Source: Clostridia bacterium (GTDB taxonomy: Bacteria; Bacillota; Clostridia; Christensenellales; Aristaeellaceae). From it: a stretch of DNA of 32,245 nt. Positions 21,611 to 28,727 of this stretch are shown one piece after another. The notes beneath the pieces are model-generated. The model made no database searches and had not been told where the DNA came from. It saw only the letters and a program-made list of their open reading frames with translations. Position 1 is the first letter of the stretch, and each line of letters begins with the position of its first letter. The stretch lies in NCBI GenBank assembly GCA_017522345.1, contig JAFWZN010000122.1, forward strand, positions 1 to 32,245, in the 5' to 3' direction. Made by a program: the position numbers and the translations under genes.

Positions 21611-22072
21611 ATGCAGAATTATTCGAATACAGTTTCGGGCAGCACGGAGAAGCTTGCGTGGCAGATTCTCACCGTGGCGCCTTTGCTCAAAAAGCGTCTT
21701 TTCCGTCCTGATTTTGAGCAGGGCGAAAACCAGCTGCCTCTGTCTTATGCGCAGGTGCTGGCAACGCTGAATATCGAGGAAAGCATGACCGTTACGGAAA
21801 TTTCCGAGCGGTTCGATATCGCCAAACCCAATATTACGCCCCTGATTGATCGCATGATCGAAGCGGGCTATGTAAAAAGAGTTCGCAACTCTGCCGATCG
21901 CCGCGTTGTGCATGTTGTTATCCTTGAAAAAGGCCGTGAAAAGGTAAAAGAAATGGTCAATTCCTTGAAGAGTACGGTTCAGAGATGGCCGGGCGCGGTG
22001 ACGGACGAGGATAAAGCGCGATTGACGAAAGCGATCGAAGAAATTCATTCGATCCTTATGAAGTGCGAGTAA
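21611..22072 (+). CDS. MarR-family transcriptional regulator
   Basis: A 153-residue winged-helix repressor-type protein. MTVTEISERFDIAKPNITPL (59-78) is the recognition helix-turn-helix and VRNSADRRVVHVVILEKG (91-108) is the wing with the conserved DRR. Flanking helices form the dimer interface. Such regulators respond to small phenolic, oxidative or other ligands. The ATG at 21611 follows TGGAGG at ten bases. Repeats upstream could be its own operator. A terminator hairpin lies 16 bases after the stop, so the downstream peptidoglycan-binding lipoprotein is only partly, or separately, transcribed. Confidence 0.92.
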   Translation: MQNYSNTVSGSTEKLAWQILTVAPLLKKRLFRPDFEQGENQLPLSYAQVLATLNIEESMTVTEISERFDIAKPNITPLIDRMIEAGYVKRVRNSADRRVVHVVILEKGREKVKEMVNSLKSTVQRWPGAVTDEDKARLTKAIEEIHSILMKCE

Positions 22073-22088
22073 ATTATTGGGAACATTT

Positions 22089-22120
22089 GGCGGGATGAAG
22101 CAACTTTCATCCTGCCTTTT
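22089..22120 (+). terminator. Intrinsic terminator after marR
   Basis: GGCGGGATGAA (22089-22099) pairs with TTCATCCTGCC (22106-22116), 11 bp including one G-U pair, with a six-base loop and TTTT following. A weak extended -10 (TGGTATATG, ending at 22137) just downstream might start the next gene. Confidence 0.75.
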
Positions 22121-22163
22121 GCGTCTTATGGTATATGAAAGAGAAATTTTGGAGGGCCGGCAC

Positions 22164-25133
22164 ATGAAGAAATATATGAAATTGGGATTGGCAGCGTCGT
22201 TGACCGCTTTCGCCATTCTTTTGTCCGGCTGCAATCCCGGAACCGATACGACGGATCCTCTGAGCGATTATTCGGTGAATGTGAACGTTCCCTTCCCGAC
22301 GCTTTCAACCGCTTATTCGACCGTTTCGCCCGGCGGCGCAAGACAGACCGTCAGTCCTACCCAGAGAGTTACGGTTATGGGCTGGATGAACGAGGCGCTG
22401 GACAAAGCGGTGATCGATCAGTATCAGGAGCTTTCCCTGGGCTCGCTCGGAACGAACGTGAGAAACCTTCAAAAGCGTCTGATTGAGCTGGGATATCTGG
22501 ACGGAACAGCCAGCGGCACGTTCGATCAGGCCACGGCGCAGGCGGTTCGCTTGTTTGAAAGCGCCTATGGACGCGTGCAGACCGGAACGGCAAGCCAGCT
22601 TTTGCAGGTATACCTTTTCTCCAACAGCGCAAAGGCATATTCGGGCAGAATTTCCGCGCAGGCGACGGACGCAAACACGGGATACACAAAGCTCGAGCGC
22701 GGAAGCACGGGAGCGGCGGTAGCCAGACTTCAGAATCGGCTGATTGAGCTTGGCTATCTTTCGGGCAGCGCGACCGGCATTTTTGACGCGAACACGGAAA
22801 ATGCAATCAAGGAATTTGAAGCGATCTACGGAAAGCAGAGAACCGGCATTGCCACAGTCGCCCTGCAGGAATATCTGTTCTCCAATAACGCCTATTACGC
22901 CGGCGCGGTGACGCCTACGCCCACGCCTTATTACGCGCCTACGCCTGCGCCCACGCGGGATACCTCGGGCGGTTACACGCCGCTTCAGTACGGAAGCAAG
23001 GGCGACGCGGTTACGGCGCTTCAGACCCGGCTGCGCTTTTTAGGCTATTATACCGGCAAAGTCGACGGTATCTACGGAAACGGCACGGTCAATGCTGTTA
23101 AGAAGTTTGAGGCGGCCTACGGAAAGCCTCAGACCGGCATTGCCACCGCCGCCATGCAGGTTTACTTGTACAGAGACGACGCGCTTACCTATCAGGAAGC
23201 GGTTACGCCTACGCCTACGGCGGTTCTTTATCAAACGCTGTATGAGGGAAGCTACGGCGAAGAGGTTGTGAAGCTTCAAAAGCGGCTGATTCAGTTGGGT
23301 TACTTAAAGGGCTCGGCCGACGGCTATTACGGCGAGAACACTGCCAATGCCGTGCGCGCGTTTGAAGCGCGCTACGGAAAGGTGCAGACCGGCGTGGCGA
23401 CCCCTGATATGCAGAAATATCTGTTTGCGGGCGACGCGCTCAAAAACACCTCTTCTGCGCCGCAGCAGACCGAATACATGGCGCTTGGCGAGGGCTCGTA
23501 CGGAACTGCGGTGTACGCGCTTGAAAACCGGCTGATTGAACTGAATTACATGGACGGCGCTGCAGACGGCTATTACGACAGTGAAACCACGCAGGCGATC
23601 AAGACGTTTGAATACGTAAACGGACGTACCCAGACGGGCGTAGCCTCCGTATCCTTGCAGGAGCTTCTCTATTCGAAGAACGCAAAGAGCAATTCTCGGC
23701 CCGGCGGATCAACCGGCTATAAGAAGCTTAAAAACGGCGACAAAAACGACGAGGTTGCAAAGCTTCAGAGAAGGCTTATCGAGCTTAATTATCTGACCGG
23801 CACGGTGGACGGCTATTTCGGAGACGGAACGGAAGCGGCGGTTCGCGCGTTTCAGGCGGTTTTGAACCTGACGCAGGACGGCGTTGCCAACGATCTTGTG
23901 CAGACCTACCTCTACGCGGGCAGCGCGCCCTATAACCCGAACGGCGAGGTTGCCGTAAGCTACGCGACGCTTGAAAGCGGCGACTCGGGCGAGGGCGTAA
24001 AGGCGCTTCAGAACCGTTTGATTCAGCTGGGCTATCTTTCCGGCAAAGCCGACGGAAAGTTCGGAAGCGGTACAAAGGAAGCGGTAAAGGCGTTCCAGAA
24101 GGCGGTTGGCCTTAAAGCGAACGGCGTTGCCAACGCGCAGACCCAGAAGGAACTGTACGCCGAAACGGCGCCGAGAAAAGGCGAAGCCTACGAAAAGGAA
24201 GTTGTCGTCAACAAAGGCGCGATTGTTACGTCTCCGTCCACGGTTGTTTATGACTCTATCAGCAAAAACAATGTGCTGGGAACGCTGTATAGCGGAACGG
24301 AGATTACAATTCTTTCAACAGCCGGGCAGTGGGCGCAGATCAAAAACAGCGCGGGCGCGATCGGGTATGCGTACCTTTCCGATTTTTCCATCATCGATGA
24401 TGATCCGGCTGAGCAGATTGAGGTTGTCAATAAGCAGGCCGTTATTACGCAGGATCAGGTGAGCGTCTATCGGACCGCGTCTGAAAGCTCCGGCGTCATG
24501 GGAAAACTCTCAACAGGCGCGAAGGTGAAATGGCTCAGGACCAACGGCGATTGGGCGGAGGTTCAAAATTCGGTCGGAGAGATCGGATATATGTATAAAA
24601 AGTATCTGTCCGTCGATCTTGACGCGTTCTACGAAACCCAGTCGGCCTACGAGCCACTTTCCACCGGTATGACCGGCGAAAGGGTCAAAACCCTGCAGAG
24701 AAGACTTCAGGCGCTTGGCTACTTTGACGGAAGCATCGGCGGAAACTATCTTACCAAGACCACGTCAGCCGTAAAAGCGTTCCAGGCCGCCATCGGCATG
24801 GAGCAGACGGGCGAGGCAACCAGCGCGCTTCAGGAGATCATGTTCTCGGCATACGCGCCGTATATGGGCGAATATGCAAACACCCTCGCAACGACCTACC
24901 AAACGCTGTCGTTTGGCTCGGCCGACGAGAGTGTCGGAGAGCTGCAGCTGAGACTGATTAATCTGGGCTATTTGGATTCGACCGCAATCACATATGGATC
25001 GTTTGATGAGAATACGAGGGATGCGATTGTTGATTTGCAGACGGAGCTTGGCTTTACCAATCCCGACGGCGTCGCCTCCATCGAGCTTCAGGCATACATT
25101 GCGTCGGATGCGTCCGAAAAAATCGCGCGTTAA
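22164..25133 (+). CDS. Lipoprotein with nine peptidoglycan-binding repeats and two SH3 domains
   Basis: A 989-residue surface lipoprotein. Residues 1-22 form a signal peptide ending in the lipobox LLSG before Cys23. After a Ser/Thr/Pro-rich linker come peptidoglycan-binding domain 1 repeats (PF01471 type) at about 87-158, 174-245, 271-342, 356-427, 438-508, 519-590 and 600-670. Two bacterial SH3 modules follow (about 680-745 and 755-818), then two more repeats (829-900, 912-985). Each repeat has the LQxRLxxLGYLxGxxDGxFGxxTxxAVxxFQ pattern. There is no hydrolase domain, so it is probably a wall-tethering or scaffold protein. GGAGG lies before the ATG at 22164, the start that exposes the lipobox. 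Confidence 0.93.
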   Translation: MKKYMKLGLAASLTAFAILLSGCNPGTDTTDPLSDYSVNVNVPFPTLSTAYSTVSPGGARQTVSPTQRVTVMGWMNEALDKAVIDQYQELSLGSLGTNVRNLQKRLIELGYLDGTASGTFDQATAQAVRLFESAYGRVQTGTASQLLQVYLFSNSAKAYSGRISAQATDANTGYTKLERGSTGAAVARLQNRLIELGYLSGSATGIFDANTENAIKEFEAIYGKQRTGIATVALQEYLFSNNAYYAGAVTPTPTPYYAPTPAPTRDTSGGYTPLQYGSKGDAVTALQTRLRFLGYYTGKVDGIYGNGTVNAVKKFEAAYGKPQTGIATAAMQVYLYRDDALTYQEAVTPTPTAVLYQTLYEGSYGEEVVKLQKRLIQLGYLKGSADGYYGENTANAVRAFEARYGKVQTGVATPDMQKYLFAGDALKNTSSAPQQTEYMALGEGSYGTAVYALENRLIELNYMDGAADGYYDSETTQAIKTFEYVNGRTQTGVASVSLQELLYSKNAKSNSRPGGSTGYKKLKNGDKNDEVAKLQRRLIELNYLTGTVDGYFGDGTEAAVRAFQAVLNLTQDGVANDLVQTYLYAGSAPYNPNGEVAVSYATLESGDSGEGVKALQNRLIQLGYLSGKADGKFGSGTKEAVKAFQKAVGLKANGVANAQTQKELYAETAPRKGEAYEKEVVVNKGAIVTSPSTVVYDSISKNNVLGTLYSGTEITILSTAGQWAQIKNSAGAIGYAYLSDFSIIDDDPAEQIEVVNKQAVITQDQVSVYRTASESSGVMGKLSTGAKVKWLRTNGDWAEVQNSVGEIGYMYKKYLSVDLDAFYETQSAYEPLSTGMTGERVKTLQRRLQALGYFDGSIGGNYLTKTTSAVKAFQAAIGMEQTGEATSALQEIMFSAYAPYMGEYANTLATTYQTLSFGSADESVGELQLRLINLGYLDSTAITYGSFDENTRDAIVDLQTELGFTNPDGVASIELQAYIASDASEKIAR
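22422..24173 (+). repeat. Seven tandem ~70-residue peptidoglycan-binding repeats
   Basis: Seven copies of a roughly 72-84 codon unit encode the first block of peptidoglycan-binding domains. Linkers differ, one being Pro/Thr-rich (TPTPTPYYAPTPAP). Copies are diverged at DNA level but share the starting YxxLxxGSxG and the closing TGxAxxxxQxYLF pattern, which points to old duplication plus selection rather than recent expansion. Confidence 0.85.
24648..25118 (+). repeat. Two further peptidoglycan-binding repeats after the SH3 modules
   Basis: Two more units of the same family lie C-terminal to the SH3 pair. The last (912-985) has an altered loop (STAITYGSFDENT) and is the most diverged copy. 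Confidence 0.8.
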
Positions 25134-25192
25134 GGAAACGATGATTTAATGATGTGGTACGATGGCGAATGTATTTTTCGTCAGATGCAATC

Positions 25193-25235
25193 GCAAAAAT
25201 CGAAGGTTTTACTCAATGTAAATTGAGATTTTTGC
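25193..25235. terminator. Bulged hairpin between convergent genes
   Basis: GCAAAAATC (25193-25201) pairs with GATTTTTGC (25227-25235). Inside, TCAAT (25213-25217) pairs with ATTGA (25222-25226) directly stacked on the outer stem, leaving an 11-base bulge on one side. The position between two converging genes suggests termination, yet no T-run follows, so the role is uncertain. Confidence 0.4.
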
Positions 25236-25293
25236 AAGCAGCAGATGGCCAAAAGGCATCGCCAGCGTCGCCGCCGAATAAATCAGCGTTTAC

Positions 25294-25791
25294 TTAAAGC
25301 GAGAATTCGCGATATACGCTTTCTTCCCGGGCGAGCGCTTCCAAAAAGCGTTCGCCCGTTTCCGTTTCGGAAAGAAGCTGAACGGCTTTTTCTGCATTTT
25401 CAACAAACTCGGGATTCAAGCCCTTTTTTCCATAAGCGGTCAGCGGACAAACGGCAAAGGCTCGCCTGTCCATGCGGACGGACCATGCATTTTTCTTGTT
25501 TGAAAAATAGGGAACGAGCGGAAAAATCATGCACTGGAACGGACGGCTTTCGCGCGGGCAGAAGTCTGTGCAGTAAAGGCTTTTGGCAGGCGTTTTCGTC
25601 ACAGGCAGAAGGACGTCTGTAACTTCGCCCCAGAAAAAGTCAATCTCCTCTTCGCCGGGAAACAGCCATACGCTGTCGCCCGAATCCTCATCCGCCTTGC
25701 AGCACGCGCATTCGCACAGAAGGCCGCAGTCGGTTGTAAGCGGCGTGACATTTTCAAGAAGCGCCCGGGCTTTTTTAAGCGGTTCGTTCAT
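25294..25791 (-). CDS. Cysteine-cluster protein, YkgJ-like
   Basis: A 165-residue soluble protein with nine Cys: C22, C26, C28, C30, C31 in DCGLLCECACCKADEDSG, then C74, C78 and C87 in YCTDFCPRESRPFQC, and C115. The C(x)nCC ... C...RPxxC layout resembles YkgJ-type zinc- or iron-chelating proteins, though the first cluster is denser than usual. The function is unknown; metal or Fe-S binding is likely. GGGAGG lies before the ATG at 25791. It diverges from the ferredoxin gene, with -35 boxes that touch each other, so the two could be co-regulated. Confidence 0.75.
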   Translation of the reverse strand: MNEPLKKARALLENVTPLTTDCGLLCECACCKADEDSGDSVWLFPGEEEIDFFWGEVTDVLLPVTKTPAKSLYCTDFCPRESRPFQCMIFPLVPYFSNKKNAWSVRMDRRAFAVCPLTAYGKKGLNPEFVENAEKAVQLLSETETGERFLEALAREESVYREFSL

Positions 25792-25821
25792 AAAATTCGC
25801 CTCCCTAAAATTTCTGGATGA

Positions 25822-25850
25822 ATGATATCATAAAAATTGCAAATTAACAA
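25822..25850 (-). promoter_or_regulatory. Promoter of the Cys-cluster gene
   Basis: On the minus strand TTGTTA (25850-25845), 17 bases, TATCAT (25827-25822). Its -35 abuts the ferredoxin -35. Confidence 0.45.
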
Positions 25851-25878
25851 TTGCATTTTGAGTAAAGTGTGGTATAAT
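25851..25878 (+). promoter_or_regulatory. Promoter of the ferredoxin gene
   Basis: TTGCAT (25851-25856), 16 bases, TATAAT (25873-25878) preceded by TGG (extended -10). A strong promoter, fitting an abundant electron carrier. Confidence 0.7.
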
Positions 25879-25908
25879 AGCATTATCTATATTATAGGAG
25901 GTGTCCCC

Positions 25909-26079
25909 ATGGCCTACGTTATTAAGGATGCATGCATTGCTTGCGGCGCTTGCGAAGCAGAGTGCCCGGTCGGCGCGATCACTGCCGGCGACGGTAAGTA
26001 CGTTATTGATGCTGAGGCTTGCATTTCCTGCGGCGCTTGCGCAGGCGCTTGCCCCGTTGGCGCTCCCGTAGAGGAGTAA
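25909..26079 (+). CDS. 2[4Fe-4S] clostridial-type ferredoxin
   Basis: A 56-residue ferredoxin with two CxxCxxCxxxCP motifs, CIACGACEAECP (9-20) and CISCGACAGACP (38-49), which bind two low-potential [4Fe-4S] clusters. The near two-fold repeat and small acidic size are those of clostridial ferredoxins that carry electrons for pyruvate:ferredoxin oxidoreductase and hydrogenase. TAGGAGGTG precedes the ATG at 25909; longer in-frame starts overlap the promoter. It is a single-gene unit with its own strong promoter and terminator. Confidence 0.97.
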   Translation: MAYVIKDACIACGACEAECPVGAITAGDGKYVIDAEACISCGACAGACPVGAPVEE

Positions 26080-26111
26080 TTCGTTTTTCGAATCTTTCAC
26101 GGAGAACCAAT

Positions 26112-26158
26112 AAAAGGAAACGGCATGGGTTTATCCCAAGCACGTTTCCTTTTTGTTT
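26112..26158 (+). terminator. Intrinsic terminator of the ferredoxin gene
   Basis: GGAAACGGC (26116-26124) pairs with GC-a-CGTTTCC (26140-26149), with inner TGGG/CCCA, and is followed by TTTTTGTTTT; AAAA on the left extends the stem. Confidence 0.88.
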
Positions 26159-26202
26159 TGCCATTTTTAAACAAGATATATCGGCAATTCGAGATTTCTC
26201 TA

Positions 26203-26231
26203 TTGGCAAAACGGGGAAAGTGTAGTAAAAT
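26203..26231 (+). promoter_or_regulatory. Promoter of the second peptidoglycan-binding protein gene
   Basis: TTGGCA (26203-26208), 17 bases, TAAAAT (26226-26231). With a start near 26238, the ATG at 26288 has a 50-base leader, whereas the in-frame ATG at 26246 would have almost none. Confidence 0.55.
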
Positions 26232-26287
26232 TACTATAGAATATTATGGAGAAGATCGCCTTTTGCGAAAGGCGGAAACATAGGTTT

Positions 26288-27991
26288 ATGCTCAAAACGG
26301 CAAAAAAAACGATATGCATGCTGATTGCCCTGCTTGTTTCGCTTTCCTTCGCGGATGGAATGGCGGCAGGGCTTGTTACCTATGGAAAAGAGAATGATGA
26401 TATCCTTCAAATGCAGACGCGCCTGATTGAGCTGGGCTATTTTACGGAAGAAGCCAACGGGTATTTCGGCGACTTGACTTTATTGGCGATTTCGAATTTT
26501 CAGACCGCGAACGGAATTACCGTAACGGGACATGCCGATCCTGAGACGATCGAAAAAATGAAAAGCGAAACCGCCGTTACCAAAAAAGAGTATATCGATA
26601 AAGTGCGCACGCTTGAGCAGATGGACTATACCTTTAAGTACGGAGATGAAGGAAAGCAAATTAAACGCCTGCAGACGCTTTTATCGGAAAAAGGATATTT
26701 AAAAACAGGCCTCACGGACAAATTCACCGAGGAAGTCAGAATGGCGGTCTGCCTGTTTCAGCTGATCAACAATCTTTCCGTCACCGGCATAGCCGACGGC
26801 GAGATGCTGTCGCTTCTCGTTTCGCCCCTCGCGATTGATTTAAACCGATACGAAAGAAAGCTCGAAATTGTCTATGGCGACACCGGAGCCGAGGTGAAGA
26901 TTCTTCAGCTGGAGCTCAAGCGTCTGGGCTATTTTATTGGCGACTGCTCCGCAAAGTTTGGAAAAAATACGCAGGATGCAGTGTATGAATTTCAAAAATG
27001 GAACGGGCTTGAGCAGAACGGCGAATGCGGCGTCGACATGCGCGTTATGCTTGCAATGGGCGCGGCGCTGTCCCATTCCGAAGCCATCGCGCTGGATGCG
27101 GTGAGCGCGCTGTACGAAGGAGACATTGCGGACGCTGTAGAGACAGTGAAAATTCAGCTTGCTGAACTGGGCTACTACACGGGGCTTATCGACAACGAGT
27201 TTACCCACGAGCTTTCGGAAGCGGTATATTTCTTCCAGCTTGCCAACGGTATCCAGACGACCGGACATGCCGATAAGGCGACGAGGCTGCTTTTGAATTC
27301 CGGTCAGTGCGTTACAATGGAAGCGTTTACGCTTTTGATGAGCGAAATTCCCGTGGCAAGAGACGATGTTGGTCATCAGGTGGTTCTGCTTCAAAGAAGG
27401 CTTATGGATCTTGGCTATTATCTGGATTCGGTTAACGGAACGTTTGATAAAAAGACGGAAGAGGCGGTCAGAAAATTTCAAAGGGCGAACGGAATCGAGG
27501 AAACGGGCATTGCCGACGCCGAAACCCGCAAAATTATGAATTCCGATCGCGCGCTGACCTATGCTGAATTCGTTCAGCAGGAGGAAATGAGAAAGGCGCA
27601 GGAAAAACGCGATACAATCGTTGAAAGCATCGTAAACGAAGCAATGGCAGCCGTGGGCGCTTTGTATGAGGCGGGGCGCGTCGGGAAAGACGTATATGGA
27701 AACGCGGGTCTCGCCTACGCGGTTTACATGCCGATTTCTGTGGAGCTTCATCCAACCATTGCGCTTCAATATGAAAGCGCAATACAAAGCGTCCTATGGA
27801 ACGGCGACGTCAAGCAGGTGAATAAAGGCGATCAGGTCTTCTTCTTTTACGGAGAAACCATGCTGACGGGGATCTATGTGGGCGCAAACGCCGTTGTATT
27901 TGCATCCCCCGACGCAGGATACGTCGTTTGTCAGGAGAACTTCACGGAGACGGATGAATATGTGTTTATTGGATCCATTTCCCATGTCTGA
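26288..27991 (+). CDS. Secreted peptidoglycan-binding repeat protein with degenerate NlpC/P60-like domain
   Basis: A 567-residue exported protein. Residues 1-27 are a signal peptide (TICMLIALLVSLSFADGMAA). Five peptidoglycan-binding repeats follow at about 30-95, 115-178, 194-260, 275-340 and 357-420. Then comes a charged helix (425-455) and a C-terminal domain of about 115 residues. That domain follows NlpC/P60 cell-wall peptidase layout: AMAAVGALYEAG, GNAGLAYAVY, VNKGDQVFFFY, TGIYVGANAVVFAS. The catalytic Cys position (DCSGL in active enzymes) is Asn472, and the His before GIYVG is replaced (MLTGIYVG), so it is probably inactive. The ATG at 26288 is favoured by promoter position, though its ribosome site is weak. 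Confidence 0.85.
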   Translation: MLKTAKKTICMLIALLVSLSFADGMAAGLVTYGKENDDILQMQTRLIELGYFTEEANGYFGDLTLLAISNFQTANGITVTGHADPETIEKMKSETAVTKKEYIDKVRTLEQMDYTFKYGDEGKQIKRLQTLLSEKGYLKTGLTDKFTEEVRMAVCLFQLINNLSVTGIADGEMLSLLVSPLAIDLNRYERKLEIVYGDTGAEVKILQLELKRLGYFIGDCSAKFGKNTQDAVYEFQKWNGLEQNGECGVDMRVMLAMGAALSHSEAIALDAVSALYEGDIADAVETVKIQLAELGYYTGLIDNEFTHELSEAVYFFQLANGIQTTGHADKATRLLLNSGQCVTMEAFTLLMSEIPVARDDVGHQVVLLQRRLMDLGYYLDSVNGTFDKKTEEAVRKFQRANGIEETGIADAETRKIMNSDRALTYAEFVQQEEMRKAQEKRDTIVESIVNEAMAAVGALYEAGRVGKDVYGNAGLAYAVYMPISVELHPTIALQYESAIQSVLWNGDVKQVNKGDQVFFFYGETMLTGIYVGANAVVFASPDAGYVVCQENFTETDEYVFIGSISHV

Positions 27992-28727
27992 AATTGCGCT
28001 TCTTGAAGGCGAGCGCATAGACGATCTTCAGTATAACGGAATGAAGATCATTCAAAAGGAAAATGCGTTTCGATTTGGAACGGATGCGGTTTTATTAAGC
28101 GACTTTGCGCTTGTAAGAAAAAACGACCGCGTGGCGGATCTTGGAACGGGGACGGGCGCAATTGCGCTTCTGATTGCCGCGCATCACGAGACAAGTCAGA
28201 TAGACGCGATTGAAATTCAAGAGGATATGGCCGAAATGGCGCAAAGAAGCGTTTGTATGAACCATATCGAAAACCGCGTGCGCGTTCATTGTATGGATTT
28301 GCGAAAGGCCGCCAAGAATCTGGGCTATGGCAAATTTGATCAGGTGGTATGCAATCCGCCGTATTCAAAGGAGGGCGCGGCGCTTCAGTCTATTCGCGAA
28401 AATCAGCGGCTTTCAAGGCATGAGGGCGATACCACGATTGGAGAAATCTGTTCGTCGGCCGCCGCGCTTTTGAAAACCGGCGGGCGTTTTTCCGTGGTTT
28501 TTCCCGCGCAGAGGGCGTTTGAAATGATGTGCGAGATGAAGAAAACAAATCTTGCGCCCAAACGCATTCGCTGTATTCAAGGCACAAAAAACCACGCCCC
28601 AAGGCTCATATTGATTGACAGCGTAAAAAACGGCGGCGAACAGCTCCATTGGCTGCCGCCGCTCATACTCAAAAATGAAGATGGCTCTGAAACCGAGGAA
28701 TGGTTCAGGATTTACGGGCGCGCTTGA
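27984..28727 (+). CDS. tRNA1(Val) adenine-N6-methyltransferase-like protein (TrmN6/YabB family)
   Basis: A 247-residue SAM-dependent methyltransferase. It begins MSEIALLEGERIDDLQYNGM, as Gram-positive TrmN6-like proteins do, then FGTDAVLLSDFA, motif I VADLGTGTGAIAL (50-62) and the N6-adenine motif NPPY (124-127). It probably methylates adenine 37 of a tRNA; the target is by family. The ATG at 27984 overlaps the upstream stop by eight bases; ATGs at 27954 or 27960 are possible alternatives near a GGAG. The 3' end overlaps glgB by 23 bases, and its stop codon lies inside a terminator hairpin loop. Confidence 0.9.
   Translation: MSEIALLEGERIDDLQYNGMKIIQKENAFRFGTDAVLLSDFALVRKNDRVADLGTGTGAIALLIAAHHETSQIDAIEIQEDMAEMAQRSVCMNHIENRVRVHCMDLRKAAKNLGYGKFDQVVCNPPYSKEGAALQSIRENQRLSRHEGDTTIGEICSSAAALLKTGGRFSVVFPAQRAFEMMCEMKKTNLAPKRIRCIQGTKNHAPRLILIDSVKNGGEQLHWLPPLILKNEDGSETEEWFRIYGRA

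Noticed and set aside
22422..25118. Repeats as a CRISPR array or DNA minisatellite
   Set aside because: The unit is protein-level (about 72 codons), DNA copies are diverged, and there are no short identical repeats with spacers.
26840..27787. Open frame of 315 codons on the minus strand across the second peptidoglycan-binding protein
   Set aside because: Antisense to a protein with clear repeats and signal peptide; no start signal or motif.
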